Notes: generated from the sequence alone by a model not told the origin. 26,337 nt of DNA from CANKHA01 sp040877285 (GCA_040877285.1 JBBDNZ010000087.1:1-26337), one strand, 5' to 3'; positions 1 through 6,778 are shown, counted from the stretch's first letter. Numbers and translations: made by a program.

Positions 1-1
1 C

Positions 2-274
2 TCCATTTCCAACACCGCGGAATACGGCGAGTATGTTTCCGGCCCGCGGGTGATCTCGCCGGCGGTCAAGGCGGAGATGAAGAATGTGCTCGCCGACATT
101 CAGTCGGGCCGCTTTGTCAAGGACTGGATGCTGGAGAACCGCGTCAACCAGACATCGTTCAAGGCGATGCGTAACAAGCTGGCGCAGCATCCGATCGAGG
201 ACGTGGGCGTCAAGCTGCGGGCCATGATGCCGTGGATCAAGCAACGGGCGCTGGTGGACCGCAGCCGGAATTGA
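2..274 (+). CDS. ilvC: Ketol-acid reductoisomerase, C-terminal fragment
   Basis: Only the last 90 codons are inside the window; the gene enters from the left edge and ends at TGA 272-274. The readable protein starts SISNTAEYGEYVSGPRVIS and ends WIKQRALVDRSRN, which matches the C-terminal knotted helical domain of class I IlvC; the NTAEYGEY stretch belongs to the metal/substrate-binding part of that domain. IlvC is a cytosolic enzyme that converts acetolactate or acetohydroxybutyrate to the dihydroxy acid with NADPH and Mg2+ in valine, leucine and isoleucine synthesis. leuA, the first leucine-specific step, lies about 3.9 kb downstream on the same strand. A stem-loop terminator follows the stop by 23 bases, and a second partial copy of this 3' end lies just behind it. 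Confidence 0.93.
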   Translation, partial: SISNTAEYGEYVSGPRVISPAVKAEMKNVLADIQSGRFVKDWMLENRVNQTSFKAMRNKLAQHPIEDVGVKLRAMMPWIKQRALVDRSRN

Positions 275-297
275 CCCACGGCTTTTTGCGCCAAGAC

Positions 298-321
298 GGG
301 CTCACTGCCGTGAGCCCTTTT
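298..321 (+). terminator. Rho-independent terminator after ilvC
   Basis: A perfect 8-bp stem (GGGCTCAC 298-305 with GTGAGCCC 310-317) closes a 4-base loop and is followed by TTTT at 318-321. The position 23 bases after the ilvC stop fits its transcript end. Confidence 0.85.
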
Positions 322-322
322 G

Positions 323-363
323 GGATCAAGCAAAGGGCGCTGGTGGACAAAAGCCGGAACTAA
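323..363 (+). pseudogene. Duplicated ilvC 3' tail (remnant)
   Basis: Bases 323-363 repeat the last 41 bases of ilvC (234-274) with about seven differences. Read in the same frame they give IKQRALVDKSRN followed by a TAA stop, against IKQRALVDRSRN and TGA in the real gene. There is no start codon or upstream coding sequence, so this is a stranded tail rather than a gene. The ilvC terminator lies between the two copies. A simple local duplication, or recombination with a related ilvC copy, would both explain it. Confidence 0.75.
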
Positions 364-381
364 GCGCTCCGCATCCGCTCC

Positions 382-511
382 GTCGTTCCGGGGCGCGCGA
401 AGCACGAGCCCGGAATCCATAACCACCACCGGGAGTATGGATTCCGGACAGCCGCGGAGCCTGTCATCGGGCGGCGCTTCGCGCCGACCCGTTGGTGGCT
501 TCCGGAATGAC
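382..511. repeat. Palindromic intergenic repeat element
   Basis: The outer ends are complementary (GTCGTTCCGG at 382 and CCGGAATGAC at 502-511). Inside, CCGGAATCCAT (410-420) pairs perfectly with ATGGATTCCGG (437-447). The right end shares the CCGGAATGAC terminus with the element after leuA at 5752-5791. Elements of this appearance are frequent between genes in Hyphomicrobiales. Its right end runs into the ribosome-binding region of the Nudix gene. Confidence 0.7.
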
Positions 512-521
512 GGAAATGAAC

Positions 522-1226
522 ATGACCGATTTTTCCGTCGTGCCCATCGACCGCCTTGAACTTGCCTATTCACCTTGGCTATGGGCCTTTGCCGACGAGC
601 GAAGGCAAGACATCGACGCGCATTTCGCGGCGCTGCGCCGAAACACGCCCGAGCTATGGAACGGCCGCGTGCTGATGCTGCGCGACTTTGCCATTGCCGA
701 CGGCGTTTTTCGCGGCCGCTATTTCGAAACTGACTTCGCCAGCCTCTTGGCGTGGCGCGACTGGGGTTTCCCAGACCCCACAGTTAAGAACTGCTTTGCC
801 ATGGGCGCGCTGCGGGGTTCCGACGGCAGTTTTGTCCTCGGCCTGATGGCGCCGCACACGGCGAATGCCGGAAAAATCTATTTCCCCGCAGGAACGCCCG
901 ATCCCGACGATATTACGGGGAACACGGTCGACCTGGCCGGAAGCATCACGCGCGAGATGCTGGAGGAAACCGGCCTCACGCCGCGCGACTTCGCCGCCGA
1001 GCCCGGCTGGTTCACGGTGCTGGCCGGTCCGCGTATCGCGCTGATGAAGATTCTCAATGCCCCGGTTCCCGCCGCCGAGCTACGCGCCCGCGTCCTTGAT
1101 TATCTCGCGCAAGAGAAGCAGCCGGAACTCGCCGGCGTCCATGTCGCGCATGGGCCTGACCATCTCGATCCAATGATGCCGGATTTTGTCACCGCCTTCC
1201 TCGCCCATGTATGGCGGGAAGTCTAG
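522..1226 (+). CDS. Nudix hydrolase family protein
   Basis: This is a 234-residue soluble protein. The signature REMLEETGL matches the RExxEExGU core of the Nudix box, whose glutamates bind the divalent metal for pyrophosphate hydrolysis. The usual glycine loop before it is present but stretched (FPAGTPDPDD). No membrane segment or signal peptide is seen. Four in-frame starts exist (TTG 492, ATG 507, 516, 522). ATG 522 is preferred because GGAA at 512-515 sits six bases ahead, and because the earlier starts lie in the palindromic repeat. The substrate cannot be told; the long region before the box resembles uncharacterised alphaproteobacterial Nudix proteins rather than MutT. It stands alone, with about 100 bases before the next gene. 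Confidence 0.8.
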   Translation: MTDFSVVPIDRLELAYSPWLWAFADERRQDIDAHFAALRRNTPELWNGRVLMLRDFAIADGVFRGRYFETDFASLLAWRDWGFPDPTVKNCFAMGALRGSDGSFVLGLMAPHTANAGKIYFPAGTPDPDDITGNTVDLAGSITREMLEETGLTPRDFAAEPGWFTVLAGPRIALMKILNAPVPAAELRARVLDYLAQEKQPELAGVHVAHGPDHLDPMMPDFVTAFLAHVWREV

Positions 1227-1264
1227 TGGGTGACTGTTATCCGGTGGGCCGCCGCGCGCGTCCC

Positions 1265-1283
1265 TGTGTGATTGTATTACACA
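1265..1283. promoter_or_regulatory. Candidate operator (19-bp dyad) at the metal-efflux promoter
   Basis: TGTGTGATTGTATTACACA is an imperfect palindrome: the outer five bases on each side are perfectly complementary, and AT pairs recur inside. It overlaps the proposed -35 hexamer of the promoter feeding the two CDF exporters, so a bound protein would block transcription. The shape would suit a metal-responsive repressor of the Fur/Zur or ArsR type, but no regulator gene is adjacent, so the binder is unknown. Confidence 0.45.
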
Positions 1284-1301
1284 AGGCCCAAGCACTATAT
1301 G
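1273..1301 (+). promoter_or_regulatory. Probable promoter of the CDF gene pair
   Basis: TTGTAT (1273-1278) and TATATG (1296-1301) are separated by 17 bases, a good match to a housekeeping sigma factor promoter. Transcription would start near 1308, about 23 bases before the ATG at 1331. Confidence 0.5.
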
Positions 1302-1330
1302 AGGTTGGTTGATTTTTGGGGATCAGAAAA

Positions 1331-1975
1331 ATGGGCGCGAGTTGTTGTGAACACAATAACCGTGCCGGCCTTCCGAAGCGGCCGGATGACCCCGCATACC
1401 GGCGGGTGCTGTGGGCGGTGCTTGCACTGAACGCCGGTATGTTCGTCGTCGAGGTCGCGGCGGGACTGGCGGCGGGGTCGGCATCGCTGCAGGCGGACGC
1501 TCTCGACTTCCTCGGAGACGCGGCAAACTACGGCGTCAGCTTGTTCGTTGTCGGCATGGCGATCCGCTACCGCGCGATGGCGGCGGTGGCGAAGGGTGCC
1601 AGCATGGGACTGTTCGGGCTGTGGGTGGTTGGGACGGTCGTCTGGCACGCGCTGCGCGGCACCGTCCCCGAGCCGCTAACGATGGGAGCGATCGGTTTTA
1701 TCGCTCTCGCAGTGAACGCCGCCACCTTCGGACTTTTGTATACATTCCGCAGCGGCGATGCGAATATGCGCTCGGCGTGGATATGCACGCGCAACGACGT
1801 ACTGGGCAATCTCGCGGTGCTGCTTGCTGCCGCCGGCGTGCTCGGCACTGGTACGGGTTGGCCCGATCTGATCGTCGCCGCGATCATGGCGACGCTTGCA
1901 TTGCAGGGTGCGGGGACGGTGCTGCGCCAAGCCTCCGGCGAACTGCGGTTTAAAAGCCCGCAACCTGCCGAGTGA
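1331..1975 (+). CDS. Cation transporter, CDF-like, short form
   Basis: This 214-residue membrane protein has about six hydrophobic segments. The N-terminus carries CC at residues 5-6 and a histidine at 8. The segment SLQADALDFLGDAANY (about 52-67) has aspartates 56, 59 and 63, in the place where CDF transporters hold the transmembrane-2 metal site. The protein ends right after the last membrane segment, so it lacks the C-terminal cytosolic domain of full CDF proteins. Short cation transporters of this kind occur in proteobacteria beside other metal exporters. It should expel divalent metal from the cytoplasm. ATG 1331 follows GGGG at 1317-1320; upstream in-frame starts have no better ribosome site. 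dmeF begins 25 bases after its stop, so the two form an operon. Confidence 0.75.
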   Translation: MGASCCEHNNRAGLPKRPDDPAYRRVLWAVLALNAGMFVVEVAAGLAAGSASLQADALDFLGDAANYGVSLFVVGMAIRYRAMAAVAKGASMGLFGLWVVGTVVWHALRGTVPEPLTMGAIGFIALAVNAATFGLLYTFRSGDANMRSAWICTRNDVLGNLAVLLAAAGVLGTGTGWPDLIVAAIMATLALQGAGTVLRQASGELRFKSPQPAE

Positions 1976-2000
1976 TGGATACTCTGTAGGAGGCTTCACG

Positions 2001-2951
2001 ATGCATGGGCACTCTCTTCAGGCATGGCAGCACGGCCATGTGTTTCTCGGCGCCGCGCACGACAGGCACGAACGCCGGACGTGGCTGGTGGTGGTCCTGA
2101 CAACCATAACGATGATCGCCGAGATTGTTGCCGGCACTGTCTACGGCTCGATGGCGCTCACCGCCGATGGCTGGCACATGTCCACGCATGCCGCGGCGCT
2201 CGCGATCTCGGCGCTGGCCTATCGCTTCGCGCGCAAACATGCCGACGACTCGCGGTTTTCCTTCGGGACCGGCAAGCTCGGGGAACTTGCCGCTTTTGCC
2301 AGCGCCATCATCCTAGCCTTGATCGCGGTCCTGATCGGATACGAGAGCGCGATCCGCCTGTTCGCGCCGGTGCCGATCAGATTCGATGAGGCATTGTTGG
2401 TCGTCGTCCTCGGACTCGCGGTCAATCTGCTCAGCGCTTGGCTTTTGTGGGAAGGAAGCGGCCAATTGCACGGACATGAGCACCATGACGGAAATAGCCA
2501 GCATCACCACCATGGTCACGACAGCAACATCAGGGCGGCATTTGCGCATGTATCGGCCGACGCCCTGACCTCGGTGCTGGCTATTGCTGCGCTGCTCGGC
2601 GGCCGTTTTTACGGTTGGACATGGCTTGATTCCGCCATTGGAATTGTTGGCGCGGTGATTATTACCCGGTGGTCCTATGGACTCATCGTTTCCTCAGGAG
2701 CCACGCTGCTCGACATCGTGCCCGACTGGATGCTGGCGTCGAAAATCCGCACGTGCTTGGAGGTCGGCGGCGACCGGCTTGGCGATCTGCACTTATGGCG
2801 GCTTGGACCCGGGCACGCCGGCGTGATCGTTTCGGTGATCTCGGATCATCCGCAGGAGCCGGAGGCGTACAAGCGGCGTCTCTCCGGTATCGAGGGGCTG
2901 TCTCATGTTTCGGTCGAGGTTCATCAGTGCCGCGACCGAGTGGGGGCGTGA
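2001..2951 (+). CDS. dmeF: CDF-family Co/Ni/Fe efflux transporter (DmeF-like)
   Basis: This 316-residue inner-membrane protein fits DmeF. The transmembrane-2 site reads ADGWHMSTHAAAL (D56, H59, H63), a pattern used by the DmeF branch of CDF exporters. Transmembrane 5 carries HVSADALTS (H183, D187). Between transmembrane segments 4 and 5 lies a histidine-rich loop, HGHEHHDGNSQHHHHGHD, at about 157-174, typical of metal-sensing cytosolic loops. The C-terminal cytosolic domain (about 235-316) is complete. CDF proteins exchange metal for protons; DmeF in other bacteria exports cobalt, nickel or iron. ATG 2001 is preceded by a clear ribosome site (AGGAGG, 1989-1994). Co-transcription with the short transporter upstream is likely. 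The exact metal cannot be read from sequence. Confidence 0.87.
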   Translation: MHGHSLQAWQHGHVFLGAAHDRHERRTWLVVVLTTITMIAEIVAGTVYGSMALTADGWHMSTHAAALAISALAYRFARKHADDSRFSFGTGKLGELAAFASAIILALIAVLIGYESAIRLFAPVPIRFDEALLVVVLGLAVNLLSAWLLWEGSGQLHGHEHHDGNSQHHHHGHDSNIRAAFAHVSADALTSVLAIAALLGGRFYGWTWLDSAIGIVGAVIITRWSYGLIVSSGATLLDIVPDWMLASKIRTCLEVGGDRLGDLHLWRLGPGHAGVIVSVISDHPQEPEAYKRRLSGIEGLSHVSVEVHQCRDRVGA

Positions 2952-3046
2952 TCGAATTTCAGCGACTTCCGGATATTCTGAGAAATTGTTATGCTGGCTG
3001 TTGTCCGGGGCAATCTGAATTACCGAACGCGACATAGGAGGAGCAG

Positions 3047-3514
3047 ATGAGGACGAAAGATTCTGGCCTGAATCAGGGTGCAATCCTGATGTTGATCGCA
3101 AGCTTAGCCTTCATTGGTTATGCCGTGGTATTTTTGCTCCGGAATTTCTCAGGGAGCGGATTTGAGTTAGGCGTGGACACGCTCAACGGGGTCACTCGGG
3201 CCAATCTGAATGCCATTAACCCCGCCATCGTGAACTATATAGGGCATCTGCATGTGGCTACCGCGGGGTTCATCGCGGCCACCGGCATCGCCGTCGCCGC
3301 ACTGTCCTGGTACGGCGTGCGCCGAGGAGAATGGTGGGCTTGGATCGCCGCCGTACTTTCACCGGTGGTTGGGCTGGCAATCGCCCTTCCGTATCACTAC
3401 ATGGGCACCTTTGGATTTGATTGGATCACGCACCTGGGCCCGATCTACCTTGCAACGGCCGTGTTCGTCGTCGGCGCTCTACTGGCACTGCGAGCTATGA
3501 TGCAACGGGCTTAA
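3047..3514 (+). CDS. Four-helix membrane protein of unknown function
   Basis: This 155-residue protein has four predicted membrane helices, at about residues 10-31, 67-90, 97-116 and 130-150. A hydrophilic stretch with NLNAINPAIVNYIGHLHVATAG lies between the first two; conserved-looking histidines sit at about 66, 68, 116 and 128. The ribosome site AGGAGG lies seven bases before the ATG, so the start is secure. I do not recognise a named family; small four-helix proteins with this pattern are usually annotated as conserved hypothetical. It follows the metal exporters by 95 bases and could be independently transcribed. Confidence 0.72.
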   Translation: MRTKDSGLNQGAILMLIASLAFIGYAVVFLLRNFSGSGFELGVDTLNGVTRANLNAINPAIVNYIGHLHVATAGFIAATGIAVAALSWYGVRRGEWWAWIAAVLSPVVGLAIALPYHYMGTFGFDWITHLGPIYLATAVFVVGALLALRAMMQRA

Positions 3515-3536
3515 GGTTACGCAAGACAACTTCAAA

Positions 3537-3791
3537 ATGAGCGGTCTTCCAGGCTTCTTCGAGGGGACCGAAATGCCGCCCGCCGGGTGGTGGGAGGCGC
3601 TCTGGCCAGACCCGGCGAAAGTGCTTGCGGCTGTGGGGCTCAAGCCCGGCATGGAGGTCGTCGATCTATGTTCGGGAGACGGCTGGTTCACTTTGCAAAT
3701 TGCTAAGATTGCGCGTCACGTTGTTGCGATCGACATCGATCCTGCCTTATTGGAGGTGGCGCGGTCGCGGCTTGCCGAAAAGCCGGGATGA
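3537..3791 (+). pseudogene. Truncated SAM-dependent methyltransferase
   Basis: The 84 codons give the N-terminal third of a class I methyltransferase. Motif I appears as VDLCSGDGWFT (about 43-53) and the acidic end of strand 2 as VVAIDID (about 63-69), which bind S-adenosylmethionine. The reading frame stops at TGA 3789-3791, directly after the helix that follows strand 2. Motifs II to IV and the whole substrate half are missing, and no continuation appears in the other frames before the leuA region. Full members of the family have about 200 residues, so this is a 3'-truncated remnant. Nothing resembling a mobile element remains at the break. Confidence 0.75.
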
Positions 3792-3808
3792 ACGGGCCGC
3801 CGTCGGCC

Positions 3809-3837
3809 TTGCGAAAACGCCGGGTTTTCCTTACATA
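3809..3837 (+). promoter_or_regulatory. Probable leuA promoter
   Basis: TTGCGA (3809-3814) and TACATA (3832-3837) are spaced by 17 bases. A start near 3844 would give a transcript carrying the leader peptide and hairpins before leuA. Confidence 0.4.
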
Positions 3838-3916
3838 GAGGCTATTGGGACGCCAGGGTTAACGCGCGGTTTACCGAGATACGCCACCCTGGAGGTCCTT
3901 TGACGAGGGTTTGAGC

Positions 3917-4021
3917 ATGACGATGCGCCGCGATTTTCGCGCGATCGGTGGGACGGCCGGAAGGCCGGCGCCCCATGCCGCCCTCATTCTCGCTGCGCTC
4001 CTGCTCCTTATCCGCCCCTGA
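3917..4021 (+). CDS. Leucine-rich leader peptide of leuA (putative)
   Basis: A 34-codon frame starts at ATG 3917, seven bases after GAGGG (3905-3909), and stops at TGA 4019-4021. Its end reads AALILAALLLLIRP, with six leucine and two isoleucine codons in 14, including four leucine codons in a row (CTC CTG CTC CTT). It sits about 130 bases ahead of leuA and is followed by competing hairpins. That is the layout of an amino-acid attenuator: a ribosome stalled on leucine codons when charged tRNA-Leu is scarce changes the RNA fold ahead of the biosynthetic gene. The peptide itself probably has no function. A second in-frame ATG at 3923 is possible. Role inferred from composition and position, not from homology. 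Confidence 0.65.
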   Translation: MTMRRDFRAIGGTAGRPAPHAALILAALLLLIRP

Positions 4022-4106
4022 GGGCCGGCTGGGCGTTCGCGCCTGGGCACTCAGGGGAGCGAGCGCGGCCAGCAAAAGTGGCACCCGGTTTTGCGTCCGG
4101 CCGCGC
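4015..4106 (+). promoter_or_regulatory. leuA leader hairpins (putative attenuator)
   Basis: Hairpin A pairs CCCCTGAG (4015-4022, holding the leader stop codon) with CTCAGGGG (4050-4057); inside it is GGCG-TTCG-CGCC (4032-4043). Hairpin B pairs GCGCGGCC (4063-4070) with GGCCGCGC (4099-4106), extended inside by GCAAAA (4072-4077) with TTTTGC (4089-4094). The leucine-codon segment 3991-4001 (CGCTGCGCTCC) can instead pair, with one bulge, with GGAGCGAGCG (4056-4065), which overlaps both hairpins. This gives the mutually exclusive folds an attenuator needs. No U-run follows hairpin B, so control might act through another termination mode or through leuA translation. Confidence 0.5.
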
Positions 4107-4151
4107 GAGAAACTCAAAAATCCCGCGACCCAGACGATAAGGACAGATCCC

Positions 4152-5744
4152 ATGACCACCCAGACCCAGTCCGAAAAGGACCGCGTCTTCATCTTCGACA
4201 CCACCTTGCGCGACGGCGAGCAGTCGCCCGGCGCCACCATGACCCATGAAGAGAAGCTCGAAATCGCCGAGGTGCTCGACGACATGGGCGTGGACATCAT
4301 CGAGGCGGGCTTTCCGATCGCTTCGGAAGGCGATTTCGCGGCGGTGAACGAAATTGCCAAGCGCACCAAGAAGGCGGTGGTCTGCGGCCTCGCCCGCGCC
4401 GGGCAGAAGGACATCGACCGCTGCGGCGAGGCCATCAAGCCGGCCCAGCGCGGGCGCATCCACACCTTCATCTCCACCTCGCCGGTCCACATGAAGTGGA
4501 AGCTGCAAATGGAGCCGGAGAAAGTCTATGAGATGGTGATCTCGTCGGTGACGCGTGCGCGCAACTATACCGACGACGTGGAATGGTCGTGCGAGGACGG
4601 CACCCGCACCGAGCACGACTTCCTCTTCCGCTGCGTGGAGGCGGCGATCAACGCCGGCGCCACCACCATCAATATCCCCGATACGGTCGGCTATACGGTG
4701 CCGGAGGAATATTTCGCGCTGATCAAGATGATCCGCGAGCGCGTGCCCAATTCCGACAAGGCGCGCTTCTCGGCGCATTGCCATGACGATCTCGGCATGG
4801 CGGTGGCCAATTCGCTGGCCGGCGTGCAGGCCGGTATCCGGCAGATCGAATGCACCATCAACGGCATGGGCGAGCGGGCGGGCAACGCCGCGCTCGAAGA
4901 AGTCGTCATGGCGATGAAGGTGCGCAACGACGCGATGCCCTATTGGACCAATATCGACACCACCATGCTGATGCGCGCCTCCAAGCTCGTCTCCGCGGTG
5001 ACGTCGTTCCCGGTGCAATACAACAAGGCCATTGTCGGGCGTAATGCCTTCGCGCATGAGTCCGGCATTCACCAAGACGGCATGCTCAAGCACACCCAGA
5101 CCTACGAGATCATGACGCCGGAGACCGTGGGCGTAAAGCAGACCTCGCTGGTCATGGGCAAGCACAGCGGGCGGCACGCCTTCGTGCATAAGCTGGAGGA
5201 ATTGGGCTATAAGCTCGCCGACAACCAGCTGGAAGACGCCTTCGTGCGCTTCAAGGCGCTGGCCGACCGCAAGAAGCAGATCTACGACGAGGACATCGAG
5301 GCGCTGGTGGACGAGGAGATCGCCCACTTCCACGACCGTATCAAGGTGCTGTCGATGACGGTGATTGCCGGCACCACGGGCCCGCAATCGGCCACCTTGA
5401 CCCTCGACATCGAGGGCAAGCATGTCACCACGCAATCCACCGGTAACGGGCCGGTGGACGCCATCTTCAAGGCGATCCACACGCTGGTGCCGCATGAGGC
5501 CAAGCTGGAACTCTACCAGGTGCATGCGGTGACCGAGGGCACCGACGCGCAGGCCGAGGTGTCGGTGCGCCTGTCGGAGAATGGCCGGGCGGTGACCGCC
5601 AAGGGCGCGGACCCGGACACGTTGGTGGCTTCCGCCAAGGCCTATCTCGGGGCGCTCAACAAGCTCATGGTGAAGCGCCAGAGAGGCAAACCGGAAGCGA
5701 TGGTGGTCGGCGGCCAACGGGTGCATTCGACCGATACGATTTAA
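4152..5744 (+). CDS. leuA: 2-isopropylmalate synthase
   Basis: LeuA joins acetyl-CoA to 2-oxoisovalerate, the committed step of leucine synthesis, in the cytosol. The 530-residue protein has the normal bacterial layout: a TIM-barrel catalytic domain (about 12-285), a linker, and a C-terminal leucine-binding regulatory domain (about 390-520). The barrel begins with DTTLRDGEQSPGATM (16-30), holding the catalytic arginine and metal aspartate. HCHDDLGMA gives the metal histidines 209 and 211, and NGMGERAGN (from 237) the conserved asparagine loop. HESGIHQDG is also present. ATG 4152 is chosen because GGA at 4141-4143 precedes it and the protein then starts as usual for the family; upstream in-frame codons belong to the leader region. 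Expression is probably attenuated, and the enzyme should be inhibited by leucine. Confidence 0.97.
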   Translation: MTTQTQSEKDRVFIFDTTLRDGEQSPGATMTHEEKLEIAEVLDDMGVDIIEAGFPIASEGDFAAVNEIAKRTKKAVVCGLARAGQKDIDRCGEAIKPAQRGRIHTFISTSPVHMKWKLQMEPEKVYEMVISSVTRARNYTDDVEWSCEDGTRTEHDFLFRCVEAAINAGATTINIPDTVGYTVPEEYFALIKMIRERVPNSDKARFSAHCHDDLGMAVANSLAGVQAGIRQIECTINGMGERAGNAALEEVVMAMKVRNDAMPYWTNIDTTMLMRASKLVSAVTSFPVQYNKAIVGRNAFAHESGIHQDGMLKHTQTYEIMTPETVGVKQTSLVMGKHSGRHAFVHKLEELGYKLADNQLEDAFVRFKALADRKKQIYDEDIEALVDEEIAHFHDRIKVLSMTVIAGTTGPQSATLTLDIEGKHVTTQSTGNGPVDAIFKAIHTLVPHEAKLELYQVHAVTEGTDAQAEVSVRLSENGRAVTAKGADPDTLVASAKAYLGALNKLMVKRQRGKPEAMVVGGQRVHSTDTI

Positions 5745-5751
5745 CGCCTCT

Positions 5752-5791
5752 GTCATTCCGGGCTCTTCGCTTCGCGAAGCCCCGGAATGAC
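5752..5791. repeat. Palindromic repeat after leuA
   Basis: GTCATTCCGGG (5752-5762) and CCCGGAATGAC (5781-5791) are perfect inverted repeats around an inner GCTTCGCGAAGC palindrome (5769-5780). The ends match the element at 382-511, so both belong to one dispersed family. Confidence 0.75.
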
Positions 5792-5800
5792 AAAGAAAAC

Positions 5801-5832
5801 CGCCGCGGTCCTTGCGATCGCGGCGTTTTTTT
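5801..5832 (+). terminator. Rho-independent terminator of leuA
   Basis: CGCCGCG (5801-5807) pairs with CGCGGCG (5819-5825) over an 11-base loop, followed by seven T (5826-5832). Upstream A residues can extend the stem with the T-run. It ends the leuA transcript 57 bases after the stop. Confidence 0.85.
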
Positions 5833-5999
5833 ATTGCCCCACAATGGCCCAGGATTTGCCTGCCCCGCGCCTGACCTTGATCGCGGCGAAAGCAAGGTTA
5901 ACCGCTAATTGCAGCCGCACGAGAGGCGTTTGCGCTTGTGAGCGGGGTATCCCTTCCGGTATGCCGCCTGGATAAGGGAAAACAAAAACGGAGGCGTGC

Positions 6000-6443
6000 A
6001 TGTGGAAGGCGGGCATCGCGGGGTTGGTCGCGCTCGCGGCGATCGGTTCATCGTCGGCTCTTGCCGGCGCGGGGACGGCGTCCGCGCCGCAAGCGCGCGC
6101 GGCCGCTCAATCCGAAACCGCTCCTGCCCAAATTGCGGGGGGTTACGCGCAGATCGCGCGCCTCAAATCCGAATTGAAATTGACCGCGGAACAGGAACCG
6201 TTGTGGCCCGCCGTGGAAAAGGCGTTTCTTGAGTTTGCCCGGCAGCAATTCGAAGACGGCTCGCAAGGACTCGTGCGGGGCTTTAAGGACCGCGCGACGG
6301 CGCTCGGCTCAAATGCCGTGACAATTCGCCGCCTGATCGGCGCGGCCTACCCGCTTATCCGGACGCTGAACGACGAGCAGAAGCAAAGCGCGCTCGCTTT
6401 TGCGCGCTCGATGGGTCTTGAAACCATTGCGGCAGCTTTCTGA
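6000..6443 (+). CDS. Spy/CpxP-like LTxxQ-motif periplasmic protein
   Basis: The 147-residue protein starts with a signal peptide (about 1-23, ending ALAGAG). The mature part is helical and carries LKLTAEQEPLWPAVEKAF at about 59-76, the LTxxQ motif of the Spy/CpxP family. These periplasmic proteins act as ATP-independent chaperones or envelope-stress sensors. It is shorter than or similar to E. coli Spy (about 160). GGAGG lies six bases before ATG 6000, so the start is firm. A second LTxxQ gene of the same build follows at 6960, with a small exported protein between. Its stop codon overlaps the first copy of a duplicated regulatory unit (6437-6485). The client proteins are unknown. Confidence 0.8.
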   Translation: MWKAGIAGLVALAAIGSSSALAGAGTASAPQARAAAQSETAPAQIAGGYAQIARLKSELKLTAEQEPLWPAVEKAFLEFARQQFEDGSQGLVRGFKDRATALGSNAVTIRRLIGAAYPLIRTLNDEQKQSALAFARSMGLETIAAAF

Positions 6444-6485
6444 ACAAATAGTCAGAAAAGCCGCCTGGCCAATCTTTAACTTGCA
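6437..6485 (+). promoter_or_regulatory. Duplicated regulatory unit, copy 1
   Basis: The pattern is TTTCTG-N10-CAGAAA, then 13 variable bases, then ATCTTTAACTTGCA. The first part is a perfect 6-bp inverted repeat (arms 6437-6442 and 6453-6458). The same unit with identical spacing returns at 6853-6901. Copy 1 lies ahead of the small exported protein; copy 2 ahead of the second LTxxQ gene. A shared activator or repressor site with part of the promoter is the likeliest meaning. Confidence 0.6.
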
Positions 6486-6541
6486 TGAAACGCGCGCCAT
6501 CTATTTATAGAGGCGCGATGAATATTTTTCGAGAGGCGGCC

Positions 6542-6778
6542 GTGCGGAAAATCATCCTTGCCGCAACAACTATCTTGGCGATCGCTGCCCCCTCGATCGC
6601 CGATGCCCAGCAGCGTCCGCAAGGGCAACCCAGTCCGCGGCCAACGCAGCAGGATGCGAGAAAGTGGGGCGATTTCCAGGGCGCCCTGCGGGACATCGCC
6701 GGTTCGCGGCTTAATCGCGCTCACGCAGAACGGCGTAACAAGCCGGAAGAGAAAGACAAGAACAAGAAGGGGCGCTGA
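6542..6778 (+). CDS. Small exported basic protein of unknown function
   Basis: From GTG 6542 the protein has 78 residues: a signal peptide (MRKIILAATTILAIAAPSIADA, about 1-22) and a polar mature part rich in Q, P, R and K, ending in a charged tail (EEKDKNKKGR). The GTG start is chosen because GAGAGG at 6530-6535 precedes it by six bases, and it places the signal peptide at the true N-terminus. ATG 6518 and ATG 6485 are in frame but would add residues ahead of the signal. It sits between two LTxxQ chaperone-like genes and shares the upstream control unit with the second one. Mature parts of this kind have no clear family; a role in envelope stress is an inference from position only. Confidence 0.62.
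   Translation: MRKIILAATTILAIAAPSIADAQQRPQGQPSPRPTQQDARKWGDFQGALRDIAGSRLNRAHAERRNKPEEKDKNKKGR

Noticed and set aside
4008..5756. Open minus-strand frame of 582 codons opposite leuA
   Set aside because: It mirrors the codon bias of leuA; the protein is histidine/arginine-rich with no recognisable domain.
5787..5975. 62-codon frame with a signal-peptide-like start after leuA
   Set aside because: Its start lies in the palindromic repeat, the leuA terminator with its T-run forms its hydrophobic stretch, and there is no ribosome site.
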